From NCBI RefSeq assembly GCF_026625785.1, contig NZ_CP113063.1, positions 558,001 to 622,000 of the forward strand: a DNA stretch of 64,000 nt. The letters are read 5' to 3'. The stretch is from Gordonia sp. SL306. GTDB lineage: Bacteria; Actinomycetota; Actinomycetes; Mycobacteriales; Mycobacteriaceae. Numbering within the stretch: position 1 is the first letter of the stretch; each line of letters starts with the position of its first letter. Both the position numbers and the translations under genes were made by a program. Of the stretch, positions 24,890-32,655 are shown piece after piece. The notes under the pieces are model-generated. The model saw only the letters and a list, made by a program, of their open reading frames with translations, was not told the DNA's origin and did no database searches.

Positions 24890-25786
24890 TCAGATGTTTC
24901 CCGCACACAGATCGGCCGTGGTCAGCTTCGGATCGGGCAGCTCCTTTTCGGTGAACCCGAACTTCCCGACGATCGAGAGGTACTTCTGCGGATCGGATGT
25001 GATCTTCTTGAGCTCGGCGTTGTAGGCATCGAGCAATTCCTTGTCGTTCGTGCGGAAGACGGTCCCGCCCGCCCCGACTTGGGGCTTCCCGTCGATGACG
25101 GCGACGAACGACGGCGTGACGTCGACCGGCGCTTCCGGGTTGTTGTTCTTCATCCAGTTGAGCGAGATACCGGTCAGCGCGAACACGTCGGCGCGCCCGG
25201 AGGTGACCGCATCCATCCCATCCTGAGGGGTGGCCACCTGCATGCTCGAGATCCCCAGACTCTTCGCGTAGTCTGACTCGATCGCACCGGTCATCGTGGC
25301 GAGTCGAGCACCGCTGCTCGCCACCGACTGCATATCCGTCATGCCCTTCGGGTTGCCCTTGTTCACCATCAGGGCCGTGGTGTAGTTGAACTCGGGATCG
25401 CTGAACGCGGCCTGTTTGCAGCGCTCGGGGAGTATCGACATACCCGCACTGACCACGTCGAAGCGGTTGGCCTGCAGGCCTGGGATCAAGGCCCCGAAGT
25501 CCGCATTCACGCCTTTGACCTCATTGATCCCCAGGTTGTGGAATATTTCCCGGTGCAGCGCCACGGTCGCGCCGGTCAGCTGCCCGTTCTCCTCAAATGA
25601 ATACGGCGCCTCACCGGCGAAACCCACAGTCACCGCGCCTTTTTCACGCAATGACTCCAAGAGGTTCGAATCACCACCCGAATCGGTGGACGAACATGCC
25701 GCGAGACTTGCCGCGACCAGTGCGCTGACAGCCAATATGGTTGCCGACCTACGCTTCACAGACTTTCTCAACACCGAGATTGTCAT
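24890..25786 (-). CDS. ehuB: Ectoine-binding lipoprotein EhuB
   Basis: The 298-residue precursor has a lipoprotein signal with LAAC (Cys31) followed by a Ser/Gly linker. The mature part is a type II solute-binding fold with VTVGFAGEAPYSFEENGQ, FGALIPGLQANRFDVVSAGM and the ILPERCKQAAFSDPEF segment that is characteristic of EhuB. In EhuB aromatic residues clamp ectoine. It is the first gene of ehuBCDA, so the promoter lies in the 242-bp spacer 25787-26028. Lipid anchoring outside the membrane is expected in Gram-positive types. No ectoine degradation or synthesis genes are visible nearby. Confidence 0.88.
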   Translation of the reverse strand: MTISVLRKSVKRRSATILAVSALVAASLAACSSTDSGGDSNLLESLREKGAVTVGFAGEAPYSFEENGQLTGATVALHREIFHNLGINEVKGVNADFGALIPGLQANRFDVVSAGMSILPERCKQAAFSDPEFNYTTALMVNKGNPKGMTDMQSVASSGARLATMTGAIESDYAKSLGISSMQVATPQDGMDAVTSGRADVFALTGISLNWMKNNNPEAPVDVTPSFVAVIDGKPQVGAGGTVFRTNDKELLDAYNAELKKITSDPQKYLSIVGKFGFTEKELPDPKLTTADLCAGNI

Positions 25787-26028
25787 CGACTCAGCCTTCC
25801 GATCGCGACCGGAAAGACTCTGCCCGCGCGTCGCTGAAGAGCGATTTCACGGGTATACGCACTTCCGACCGACTTATTCACCTTGTTCGATTTCTTACGC
25901 TTGTGAAGCTAACACGAGAATGGCGCCGCTTCCGCGCCAAATCCCAGGACACGTTGGTGAAGATGATGTTCATGTCACGAAATCACTTCCCCGGCCCGCC
26001 GCCGGACGTAGGGTGTAGCGTTGCAGGC

Positions 26029-26496
26029 GTGACGGGACCCACATCCCAACGGCCGCAGACGATGAAACTGCAGAGCGTGACCAACCGCATCGTCCGCGCC
26101 CTACTGGCCACACCCGTGATCAGCCGCGCGATCGGCCGACGTCTGGTCACCGTGTACGTCGTCGGGCGAAAATCCGGCAGGCTCTACTCCGTGCCGGTCG
26201 CCTACGCATCCCACGACGAGAAGTTGTTGATCGGCACGCCGTTCGGGTGGGGCAAGAACTTGAGAACCGGTGAATCGGTGGAAATCCGGCTGCTGGGCCG
26301 ACGGCGGTCGGCCGATGTCGAGGCGTTCACCGACGAGCCGAGCGTCGTCGAGCACTACGCCGTCATCTGCCGCGACAACAAGCAGTTCGCCTCGTTCAAC
26401 AAGATCGGCATCGACGCCGACGGCACGCCGAATCCCGACGATCTGCACACCGCATTCACCGCCGGAGCGCGCTCCTTCCTGCTGACCCCGCGCTGA
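26029..26496 (+). CDS. Deazaflavin/F420-type nitroreductase-family protein (DUF385)
   Basis: The 155-residue protein has the small split-barrel pattern of DUF385/Ddn-like proteins: VYVVGRKSGRLYSVPVAYASHDEKLLIGTPFGWGKNLRTGESVEIRLLGRRR runs across about residues 42-95. The GRKSG-x-x-x-S-V-P motif and W-x-x-NL are the cofactor-contact features in F420-binding members. GTG 26029 is the preferred start (ATG 26062 is an alternative), with TAGGGT 13-18 nt upstream as a possible -10 element. It is followed after 17 bp by the lipid kinase gene and probably cotranscribed. Substrate is unknown. Confidence 0.78.
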   Translation: MTGPTSQRPQTMKLQSVTNRIVRALLATPVISRAIGRRLVTVYVVGRKSGRLYSVPVAYASHDEKLLIGTPFGWGKNLRTGESVEIRLLGRRRSADVEAFTDEPSVVEHYAVICRDNKQFASFNKIGIDADGTPNPDDLHTAFTAGARSFLLTPR

Positions 26497-26513
26497 GCAG
26501 CGGGACACGCCGC

Positions 26514-27887
26514 ATGAAGTCCATCCCCGGGCAGTCGAGCCCTGCCTCGGTGCCGGGGCTCGACCGCCGCCTCAGCGCCGCCATCGCTCTCACCGGTGTC
26601 GCCCTGATGGCCGTGGTGGTGGCGCTGTTCCTGATCACCCGAGGGATCGACGTCGTGATCGGACTCCTCGGCTTCGGCATCACCATCGCCGGTGCGTGGT
26701 GGGTCATCACGGAGCGGGGCGTACGTCGTCTCGGTGGGGCGATCGCGGTCGCCGTGGGCATGGCCGTCATCGCCACCGCATTGACGCAGGCGCTCGCCGA
26801 TCCCGCAACGGTGGCGGTTCGACTGCTCACGGCCGGCGCGGTGTTGGCCGTGGCCACCGGGTGTGCACGGTACGCGCTGGCCCCGGATCTGCATGCACTC
26901 GATCGGACCAGGGAGACGAGACGCCCGACGAATCCGGTGCTGATCTGCAATCCCAAGTCGGGCGGCGGGAAGGTCGAGCAGTTCGGCATCGTCTCTGCCG
27001 CAAGGGATCTGGGAGTCGAAGTGATCGTACTCGGCCCGGACGACGATCTCGAGCAGCTCGCCCGGGACGCCGTGGCGCGCGGTGCCGACTGCCTCGGCAT
27101 GGCGGGCGGCGACGGATCGCAGGCCCTGGTCGCGTCGGTTGCCGTCGAGCACGGACTGCCGTTCGTCTGCGTCAGCGCGGGCACCCGCAATCACTTCGCC
27201 CTCGATCTCGGGCTCGACCGCGACGACCCGAAGGCGGGTCTGATGGCATTCCGCGATGCCGTCGAACGGCGGGTCGACCATGCCACCGTCAATGGTCGTC
27301 TGTTCGTCAACAACGTCTCGCTGGGCGTCTATGCAACCGTCGTGCACGAGAGCTCGTATCGGGCGGAGAAAGCCCAGACGTTCGCCACGATGCTGCCCGA
27401 TCTGCTGGGCCGCACCGCAGAGCCTTTCGACCTCCAGTTCACCTCCCCCACCGGCGACGAGGTCGACGGGTCGTTTGTCATCCTGGTGTCGAACAATCCC
27501 TATACCGCAACGGCTTCGCTGGACGCCGCGGCGCGGCGGGTGATGGACACGGGCCGGCTCGGGGTGATCGCGATCTCCACCTCGACCGGGGCCGAGGCCG
27601 CCCGACTTCTGACCAGATCCGCGCTCGGGCTGCGCAGGACCAGCCCCTTCTGGCACGAATTCGCGACCGAGGAGTTCGAGATCCGATCGCACGGCGGGCG
27701 GGCCTTCGTCGGCATCGACGGCGAAGCGCTGGAACTGACGACACCCTTGCGATTCCGCAGTCATCCGAGGGCGCTGCGTCTCCTGGTCCCCGCCGGCAAC
27801 CGGGCCGCCGCGGCGCGGCGCCGCGCACGCGCCGTGGACCTGCGGTCGCTGGTCGATCTCGCGAGGGGGCGTGCCCCGCGGATGTGA
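26514..27887 (+). CDS. Diacylglycerol-kinase-family lipid kinase with N-terminal membrane domain
   Basis: The 457-residue protein has three to four membrane segments (about 20-125) followed by a DAGK catalytic domain. Nucleotide motif NPKSGGGK is at 146-153, GGDGS at 198-202 and GTRNHFALDLGL near 222-233. The C-terminal beta domain contains VSNNPY and RTSPFWHEFATEEFEI. It should phosphorylate a lipid alcohol (diacylglycerol, or a polyprenol or glycolipid) at the membrane. An N-terminal membrane domain is an elaboration seen in some actinobacterial members. It lies 17 bp after the DUF385 gene on the same strand. Confidence 0.88.
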   Translation: MKSIPGQSSPASVPGLDRRLSAAIALTGVALMAVVVALFLITRGIDVVIGLLGFGITIAGAWWVITERGVRRLGGAIAVAVGMAVIATALTQALADPATVAVRLLTAGAVLAVATGCARYALAPDLHALDRTRETRRPTNPVLICNPKSGGGKVEQFGIVSAARDLGVEVIVLGPDDDLEQLARDAVARGADCLGMAGGDGSQALVASVAVEHGLPFVCVSAGTRNHFALDLGLDRDDPKAGLMAFRDAVERRVDHATVNGRLFVNNVSLGVYATVVHESSYRAEKAQTFATMLPDLLGRTAEPFDLQFTSPTGDEVDGSFVILVSNNPYTATASLDAAARRVMDTGRLGVIAISTSTGAEAARLLTRSALGLRRTSPFWHEFATEEFEIRSHGGRAFVGIDGEALELTTPLRFRSHPRALRLLVPAGNRAAAARRRARAVDLRSLVDLARGRAPRM

Positions 27888-27933
27888 GATCCCGGGGTCA
27901 TGGGCATCTGATGACCGCGACCCACCGACAGGC

Positions 27934-28299
27934 TCACCACCACACGGTTGACAGCCAAACGAGCACCGCAGCGACAGCGACCAATGCGACGTTCAAGCCG
28001 ATGAGCCGAGCCTCACCTCGGCGGAGATGCAGTGCGATGGCACCGATCTGGAGCAGCACGAGCGCGACTGCCGACACCGACGCGAGGACCGCGGCGATGC
28101 CCGTGGCGGGCGGCAGGATCAGCCCGAGCGCGCCGAGCACCTCGAGGACGCCGATGATCCGCACGAACCCCAGCGGCACGGTGTCGATCCATCCCATCAT
28201 CGGCCGGAGCTGGTCCGGGGATCGCACCACCTTGATTCCGCCCGAGTAGAGATAGAACAGCGCAAGGATCGCGCCGACGATCCAGTAGGCAATGATCAC
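27934..28299 (-). CDS. DoxX-family membrane protein
   Basis: The 121-residue protein has four membrane helices and the DoxX pattern: LALFYLYSGGIKVVRSPDQL followed by FVRIIGVLEVLGALGLILPP. DoxX-like proteins are linked to thiol/oxidative stress complexes in mycobacteria, but many are of unknown role. It diverges from an HxlR regulator with palindromes in between, so it is the probable target of that regulator. Confidence 0.85.
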   Translation of the reverse strand: MIIAYWIVGAILALFYLYSGGIKVVRSPDQLRPMMGWIDTVPLGFVRIIGVLEVLGALGLILPPATGIAAVLASVSAVALVLLQIGAIALHLRRGEARLIGLNVALVAVAAVLVWLSTVWW

Positions 28300-28314
28300 G
28301 GGGATCCTCCTTGG

Positions 28315-28327
28315 TTACGATAAGTAA
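28315..28327. promoter_or_regulatory. Possible HxlR operator, inverted repeat near the doxX start
   Basis: TTAC-GATAA-GTAA is a short inverted repeat 15 bp before the DoxX start, in the spacer shared with the divergent HxlR gene. Short AT-type dyads of this form are usual HxlR targets. Assignment is by position only. Confidence 0.35.
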
Positions 28328-28367
28328 GCAACTGCATTGTCGATCAGAATCGGATGCCGTACAAAAG

Positions 28368-28381
28368 GCACACGCGTGTGC
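28368..28381. promoter_or_regulatory. 14-bp perfect palindrome upstream of the HxlR gene
   Basis: GCACACGCGTGTGC is a perfect palindrome 22 bp before the HxlR start codon. It could be an autoregulatory site or a binding site of another factor. Confidence 0.4.
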
Positions 28382-28402
28382 GTCACTGACAAGGAGCGGT
28401 CG

Positions 28403-28816
28403 ATGGCCGACGACGAACGCCTCTGTTCGATCCGGGGCGACCTGGGTCAGGCCGTGCGTGGACTGCTCGACCGGATCGCCGACAAATGGGCACTGCTCAT
28501 CATCGCGACCCTGCACGACCGCCAGTTGAGATTCACCGAGGTGCAGCGGCTGATTCCCGGCATCTCACAACGGATGCTGTCGCTGACCCTGCGAAAGCTG
28601 GAACGCGACGGTCTGGTCGCGCGTACGGCATATGCGGAGGTGCCGCCCCGCGTCGAGTACCGACTCACCGACCTCGCGGACTCGCTGCTCCCCCATGCGA
28701 TTGCGCTGGCCAACTGGGCGGCCGAGCACAACGACACCATCGGCACGAATCGTCGCGAGTACGACGCGCGGCGCGACGAGGAGGCGGCATCGCGCCGGAG
28801 ACGTCGCATGCCGTGA
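28403..28816 (+). CDS. HxlR-family winged-helix regulator
   Basis: The 137-residue protein has the HxlR pattern. A cysteine lies near the N-terminus (ERLCSIRG, Cys7), then LLDRIADKWALLIIATL, LRFTEVQRLIPGISQRMLSLTLRKLERDGLVART (recognition helix and wing) and VEYRLTDLADSL. The single N-terminal Cys is used for redox or electrophile sensing in some members such as HypR and QorR. It diverges from the DoxX gene, which it probably represses. The ATG has GGAG upstream. The C-terminus is very basic (RRRRRMP). Confidence 0.88.
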   Translation: MADDERLCSIRGDLGQAVRGLLDRIADKWALLIIATLHDRQLRFTEVQRLIPGISQRMLSLTLRKLERDGLVARTAYAEVPPRVEYRLTDLADSLLPHAIALANWAAEHNDTIGTNRREYDARRDEEAASRRRRRMP

Positions 28817-28847
28817 CGGCCGGCATCCCCACTCCGGACCGCGGCCC

Positions 28848-30569
28848 TCACTCCCTCGAACTCGCCACCGACCTCTGCGGCGGCTTGCCGCGCAACGCCG
28901 ACGCCACCGCCGCACAGATCGACAGGGCGATCGAGGCGGCGAAGACCACCACGAGGCCGTCGTGGAAGGGCCCCGAGAGCAGATCCGGGAAGAAGCTGTG
29001 CCCGGTCAGGTGATCACGTTGGGTGGCCGTGAGCGCGTCGAGCGTTCCCGTTCCCGCGAGCAGGTGATCGATCGGGTTGACGCCGAGCATGGCCGAGAAC
29101 AGTGAGGACACCGGCGGCAGGTTCGCGACATCGGTCGCGACGCCCGGCGACACGCCCTGCTGTTGGAGCCCGGCCGACATCGCCTCGGGCAGGTTTGCCG
29201 AGAGCCCGACCACCATGAGCGAGAAGAACACTCCGATCGACAGCGCCGTGCCGGAGTTCTGGAACGTGGCGCGCATACCCGACGCGACACCGCGGTAGCG
29301 CGCAGGCACACTGCTCATGATCGACGAGGTGTTGGGCGCGGCGAACATCCCCGTGCCCACGCCGTTCAGCGCGATCAACAGGGCGAAAGCCCAGTACGAG
29401 AAGGTGATCGGCAGGAACAGCAGTCCGACGAAGCTCGATCCGAACAGCACCATGCCGACGGTCGAGAATCCGCGCGCGCCGAATCGGTCCGACATCGCAC
29501 CGGTGAGCGGGCCGGACACGAAGAAACCCAGCGTCAACGGCAGCATGAAGATACCCGCCCACAGTGGGGTGTCGGCGTAGTCGTAGCCGTGCAGCGGCAA
29601 CCAGATCCCCTGCAGCCAGATGATCAGGATGAACTGCAGGCCGCCCTGCGCCAGCGAGGCGCAGAGAGCTGCCCCGTTACCCGCCGCGAAGGCGCGGATC
29701 TTGAACAGGCCCAGCTCGATCATGGGTTCGGCCACGCGCTTCTCGATGACGAAGAACGCAACCAGCAGCACCACCCCGGACACCAACAATGCGACCGTCG
29801 TCGGGGCGGTCCAGCCCATCGTGTGCCCACCGTGGGGCTGCAGGCCGATCGTGATGGCGACGAGGACCGCGGACAATCCGATCGCGAACGTTGCGTTGCC
29901 CCACCAATCGATCCGGCCGGGATGCCGTTCTCCACTGTCACGGAGTTTGAGATAGGCCCACAAGGTGAAGAAGACGCCGACCGGGACATTCACCCAGAAC
30001 ACGGCACGCCAGTCCCAGGCCGCCAGCAGGCCACCGAGAACCAGCCCGCTGAGTTGACCCGCCAGCGCGGCAACCTGGTTGAGTCCCAGTGCGAAGCCAC
30101 GACGATCGGCCGGGAAGGCGTCGGTGAGAATGGCCGCCGAGTTGCCCGTCAGCATCGACCCGCCCAGGGCCTGGAGGACGCGCCAGGCGATCAGCCAGGT
30201 CGCGGCCGCTGAGGCGTGAAAAGGGTCGAACGACAACAGGATCGACGCCACCGTGAACACCGCGAAGCCCGCGTTGTAGATCCGCACCCGGCCGAACATG
30301 TCACCCAGCCTGCCCAGCGTGGTGACCGCCACCGCCTGGACCAGGCGGTACCCCATGATCATCCAGAGCAAGTACCCGATATTCTCCGACGCAAGGGGAT
30401 CCAGGCCGATACCCCGGAAGATCGCGGGCAGGGAGATGATCACGATCGACCCGTCGAGCGCCGACATGAACACCGCCGCAGTGGTGTTCGACAAGGCGAC
30501 CCAGCGATAGCCGTCGTCGGGTGCCTCGGGCGTCGGTGACGTGGACTGCAGTGTGGACGTGGAGCTCAC
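28848..30569 (-). CDS. MFS efflux permease, DHA2 (EmrB/QacA) family, 14 TM
   Basis: The 573-residue transporter has about 14 hydrophobic segments. Motif C-like and DHA2 features are ALDGSIVIISLPAIFRGIG, GRLGDMFGRVRIYNAGF, RVLQALGGSMLTGNSAAILTDAFP and GLNQVAALAGQLSGLVLGGLLAAWDWRAVFWVNVPVG. The start is the GTG at 30569, which overlaps the MarR stop (GTGA). Longer in-frame codons upstream would cover the whole MarR gene. Such pumps export drugs or hydrophobic compounds by proton antiport, here under MarR control. Confidence 0.92.
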   Translation of the reverse strand: MSSTSTLQSTSPTPEAPDDGYRWVALSNTTAAVFMSALDGSIVIISLPAIFRGIGLDPLASENIGYLLWMIMGYRLVQAVAVTTLGRLGDMFGRVRIYNAGFAVFTVASILLSFDPFHASAAATWLIAWRVLQALGGSMLTGNSAAILTDAFPADRRGFALGLNQVAALAGQLSGLVLGGLLAAWDWRAVFWVNVPVGVFFTLWAYLKLRDSGERHPGRIDWWGNATFAIGLSAVLVAITIGLQPHGGHTMGWTAPTTVALLVSGVVLLVAFFVIEKRVAEPMIELGLFKIRAFAAGNGAALCASLAQGGLQFILIIWLQGIWLPLHGYDYADTPLWAGIFMLPLTLGFFVSGPLTGAMSDRFGARGFSTVGMVLFGSSFVGLLFLPITFSYWAFALLIALNGVGTGMFAAPNTSSIMSSVPARYRGVASGMRATFQNSGTALSIGVFFSLMVVGLSANLPEAMSAGLQQQGVSPGVATDVANLPPVSSLFSAMLGVNPIDHLLAGTGTLDALTATQRDHLTGHSFFPDLLSGPFHDGLVVVFAASIALSICAAVASALRGKPPQRSVASSRE

Positions 30570-31006
30570 AGGGCGCCCCGCAGTCGGTCGAGGAGCGGTA
30601 ACGCGTCGGACACGGCTGCGATCTCGGCAGCGGTCAGGGTCGCCGACATCGCCTCCGCGATCGACCGCGTGCTGTGGTTGCGACGATCTGTGAGCGCCTC
30701 CCCACCAGCAGCGGTCAGGCTCAGCAGGATGCGACGGCCATCGGTCGGGTCCGGCGTGCGCGCGATCAGCCCCCGCTCCTGCAATCCGGCGATGGTCACC
30801 CCCATCGACTGAGGGCTCACATGACCGTGCCGGGCCAGGTCCGCAGCCGAACACGAGCCGTCCCGGTCGAGCCGGGCGAGGACCGTCGTCTCCGGCACAC
30901 TCGGGTCGTCGGGGCCACGGTGTTGGCGCAGCCGTCGCACCAGCGACCCGACGGTGATCCGCAGCTCGGACGCCACGTCGAGGACATCGGAATCGTCATC
31001 GATCAT
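30566..31006 (-). CDS. MarR-family regulator of the MFS operon
   Basis: The 146-residue protein has the MarR winged helix: AADLARHGHVSPQSMGVTIAGLQERGLIARTPDPTDGRRILLSLTAAG (about 55-105, with the wing DPTDGRR). It is the first gene of the operon and is coupled to the MFS gene by a 4-nt overlap. A perfect 11-nt inverted repeat (31019-31044) lies just before its ATG. Autorepression released by a pump substrate is the expected mechanism. Confidence 0.92.
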   Translation of the reverse strand: MIDDDSDVLDVASELRITVGSLVRRLRQHRGPDDPSVPETTVLARLDRDGSCSAADLARHGHVSPQSMGVTIAGLQERGLIARTPDPTDGRRILLSLTAAGGEALTDRRNHSTRSIAEAMSATLTAAEIAAVSDALPLLDRLRGAL

Positions 31007-31018
31007 TTCATCAACCTA

Positions 31019-31044
31019 ACTTGATCAGTTTGGACTGATCAAGT
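31019..31044. promoter_or_regulatory. MarR operator, perfect 11-nt inverted repeat
   Basis: ACTTGATCAGT (31019-31029) and its exact complement ACTGATCAAGT (31034-31044) are separated by TTGG. The site ends 13 bp from the marR start codon, so bound MarR would block transcription or early elongation of the MarR-MFS operon. Length and half-site form fit MarR dimers. Confidence 0.75.
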
Positions 31045-31245
31045 CGGACATAACGGGTTGCACACCCTCCGCACCTCATCGACCACCGCCGCAGAATCCG
31101 TCGAATCCGACACCGGCTCCGGCCAATTCGGATGAATCGGACAAATATCGTGGCGATCGGCGGGCTGACGAAGCCTGAGTGATCGAGTGCACATCCGGAC
31201 GTCTAGATTGGGCCGCTGACGGTACACAATTCTGAGGGAGTCGGT

Positions 31246-32655
31246 GTGGAGACGAACGAAGACGTCGATGTCCGGGCATCCACGGAGCGCGACGAGGGCT
31301 ACCAGCGCGGGCTGACCACCCGGACGGTCCAGATGATCGCGATCGGTGGCGCGATCGGCACCGGGCTCTTCTACGGTTCCGGCGGTGCGATCGAGAAGGC
31401 CGGACCGGCCCTCATCCTCGCCTACGCCCTGGCGGGCCTGGCGATCTTCATCGTCATGCGCGCCCTCGGCGAACTGCTGATCTACCGGCCGATCTCGGGC
31501 GGCATCAGCGAGTACGCCGACGAGTTCCTGGGCCGCTTCGCCGGCTTCAGCCAGGGGTGGACCTACTGGGCCGTGTGGACCACGACCTGCATGGCCGAGA
31601 TCACCGTGGCAGGCAAGTACATCAACTACTGGTGGCCGTCCATCCCCGTCTGGGTGACCGCGCTGGTCGCGCTGGTGGTCCTCTTCGGCGCGAACCTGAT
31701 CTCGGTCGGCATGTTCGGTCGCGCGGAGTTCTGGTTCTCGGCGATCAAGGTCACCGCGATCCTCGGCATGATCATCGTCGGCATCGGGGTGCTGCTGCCG
31801 ATCGCGGGCCTGGGACCTGACACCGGCCCATCGGTGACGAACCTGTGGAGTGACGGCGGCTTCTTCGCGACCGGGTTCACCAATGCGTTGCTGAGTCTGC
31901 AGATCGTGATGTTCGCCTACGTGGGTGTGGAACTCGTCGGCGTGACCGCCGGTGAGGCGCAGAACCCGAGGGTCACCTTGCGCAAGGCCATCAACTCCGT
32001 GCCGTTCCGCATCGGCGTCTTCTATGTGGGCTCCCTCGTGGTGATCCTCTCGGTACGGAGCTGGCGCGACTTCCAGGAGGGCCAGAGCCCGTTCGTGTCG
32101 GTGTTCGAATACATCGGAATCCCCGGCGCGGCAGGCATCGTCAACTTCGTGCTGCTCACCGCCGCGCTGTCGTCGTGCAACTCCGGCATCTACTCCACCG
32201 GCCGGATGGTGCGCTCGCTGGCCCAGCGCGGTGATGCACCACGGCAACTCGCCCGGCTGTCCGGACGTCAGGTCCCCATCGGGGGAATCGTGCTCAGTGC
32301 CGTGGTGATGGTGGCCGGTGTCGTCGTGAACGTGATCGACCCCGATCACGCCTTCTCCTACATCACCTCGGTGTCAACGGTCGGCATCATCGTGGTGTGG
32401 GGAACGATCCTGGTGTGTCACATGGCCTATCGCAAGAAGGTGGCCCGCGGAGAGCTTCCGGCGTCGGACTATCGGGTGCCAGGCGCGCCGGTCACCACCT
32501 GGGCTGCGCTGGCCTTTCTCCTCATGGTGTTCGTCCTGTTGTTCTTCGACACCGACGGCCGCGTCGCGTTGATCGTCGGCGCGGTCTGGTTTGCCTGCGT
32601 GGGAATCGGCTACCTGGCGTGGTCGCGCGGTAGATCGCTGGTCGGAACGCGCTGA
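31246..32655 (+). CDS. Amino-acid permease, APC superfamily (AAT family)
   Basis: The 469-residue protein has 12 membrane segments. It opens with the AAT-family pattern RGLTTRTVQMIAIGGAIGTGLFYGSG, continues with a GELLIYRPISGGISEYADEF region, and ends with a short basic tail. This family includes AnsP, GabP, CycA and LysP importers that use proton symport. GTG start at 31246 with GAGGGAG upstream; TCTAGAT at 31201-31207 may be a -10 element. Its last 46 bp overlap the 3' end of the opposite-strand gene at 32610. The substrate is not predictable. Confidence 0.9.
   Translation: METNEDVDVRASTERDEGYQRGLTTRTVQMIAIGGAIGTGLFYGSGGAIEKAGPALILAYALAGLAIFIVMRALGELLIYRPISGGISEYADEFLGRFAGFSQGWTYWAVWTTTCMAEITVAGKYINYWWPSIPVWVTALVALVVLFGANLISVGMFGRAEFWFSAIKVTAILGMIIVGIGVLLPIAGLGPDTGPSVTNLWSDGGFFATGFTNALLSLQIVMFAYVGVELVGVTAGEAQNPRVTLRKAINSVPFRIGVFYVGSLVVILSVRSWRDFQEGQSPFVSVFEYIGIPGAAGIVNFVLLTAALSSCNSGIYSTGRMVRSLAQRGDAPRQLARLSGRQVPIGGIVLSAVVMVAGVVVNVIDPDHAFSYITSVSTVGIIVVWGTILVCHMAYRKKVARGELPASDYRVPGAPVTTWAALAFLLMVFVLLFFDTDGRVALIVGAVWFACVGIGYLAWSRGRSLVGTR

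Noticed and set aside
27888..27933. Terminator between the lipid kinase and DoxX genes
   Set aside because: Only a 6-nt GGTCAT/ATGACC pair is present, too weak to call.
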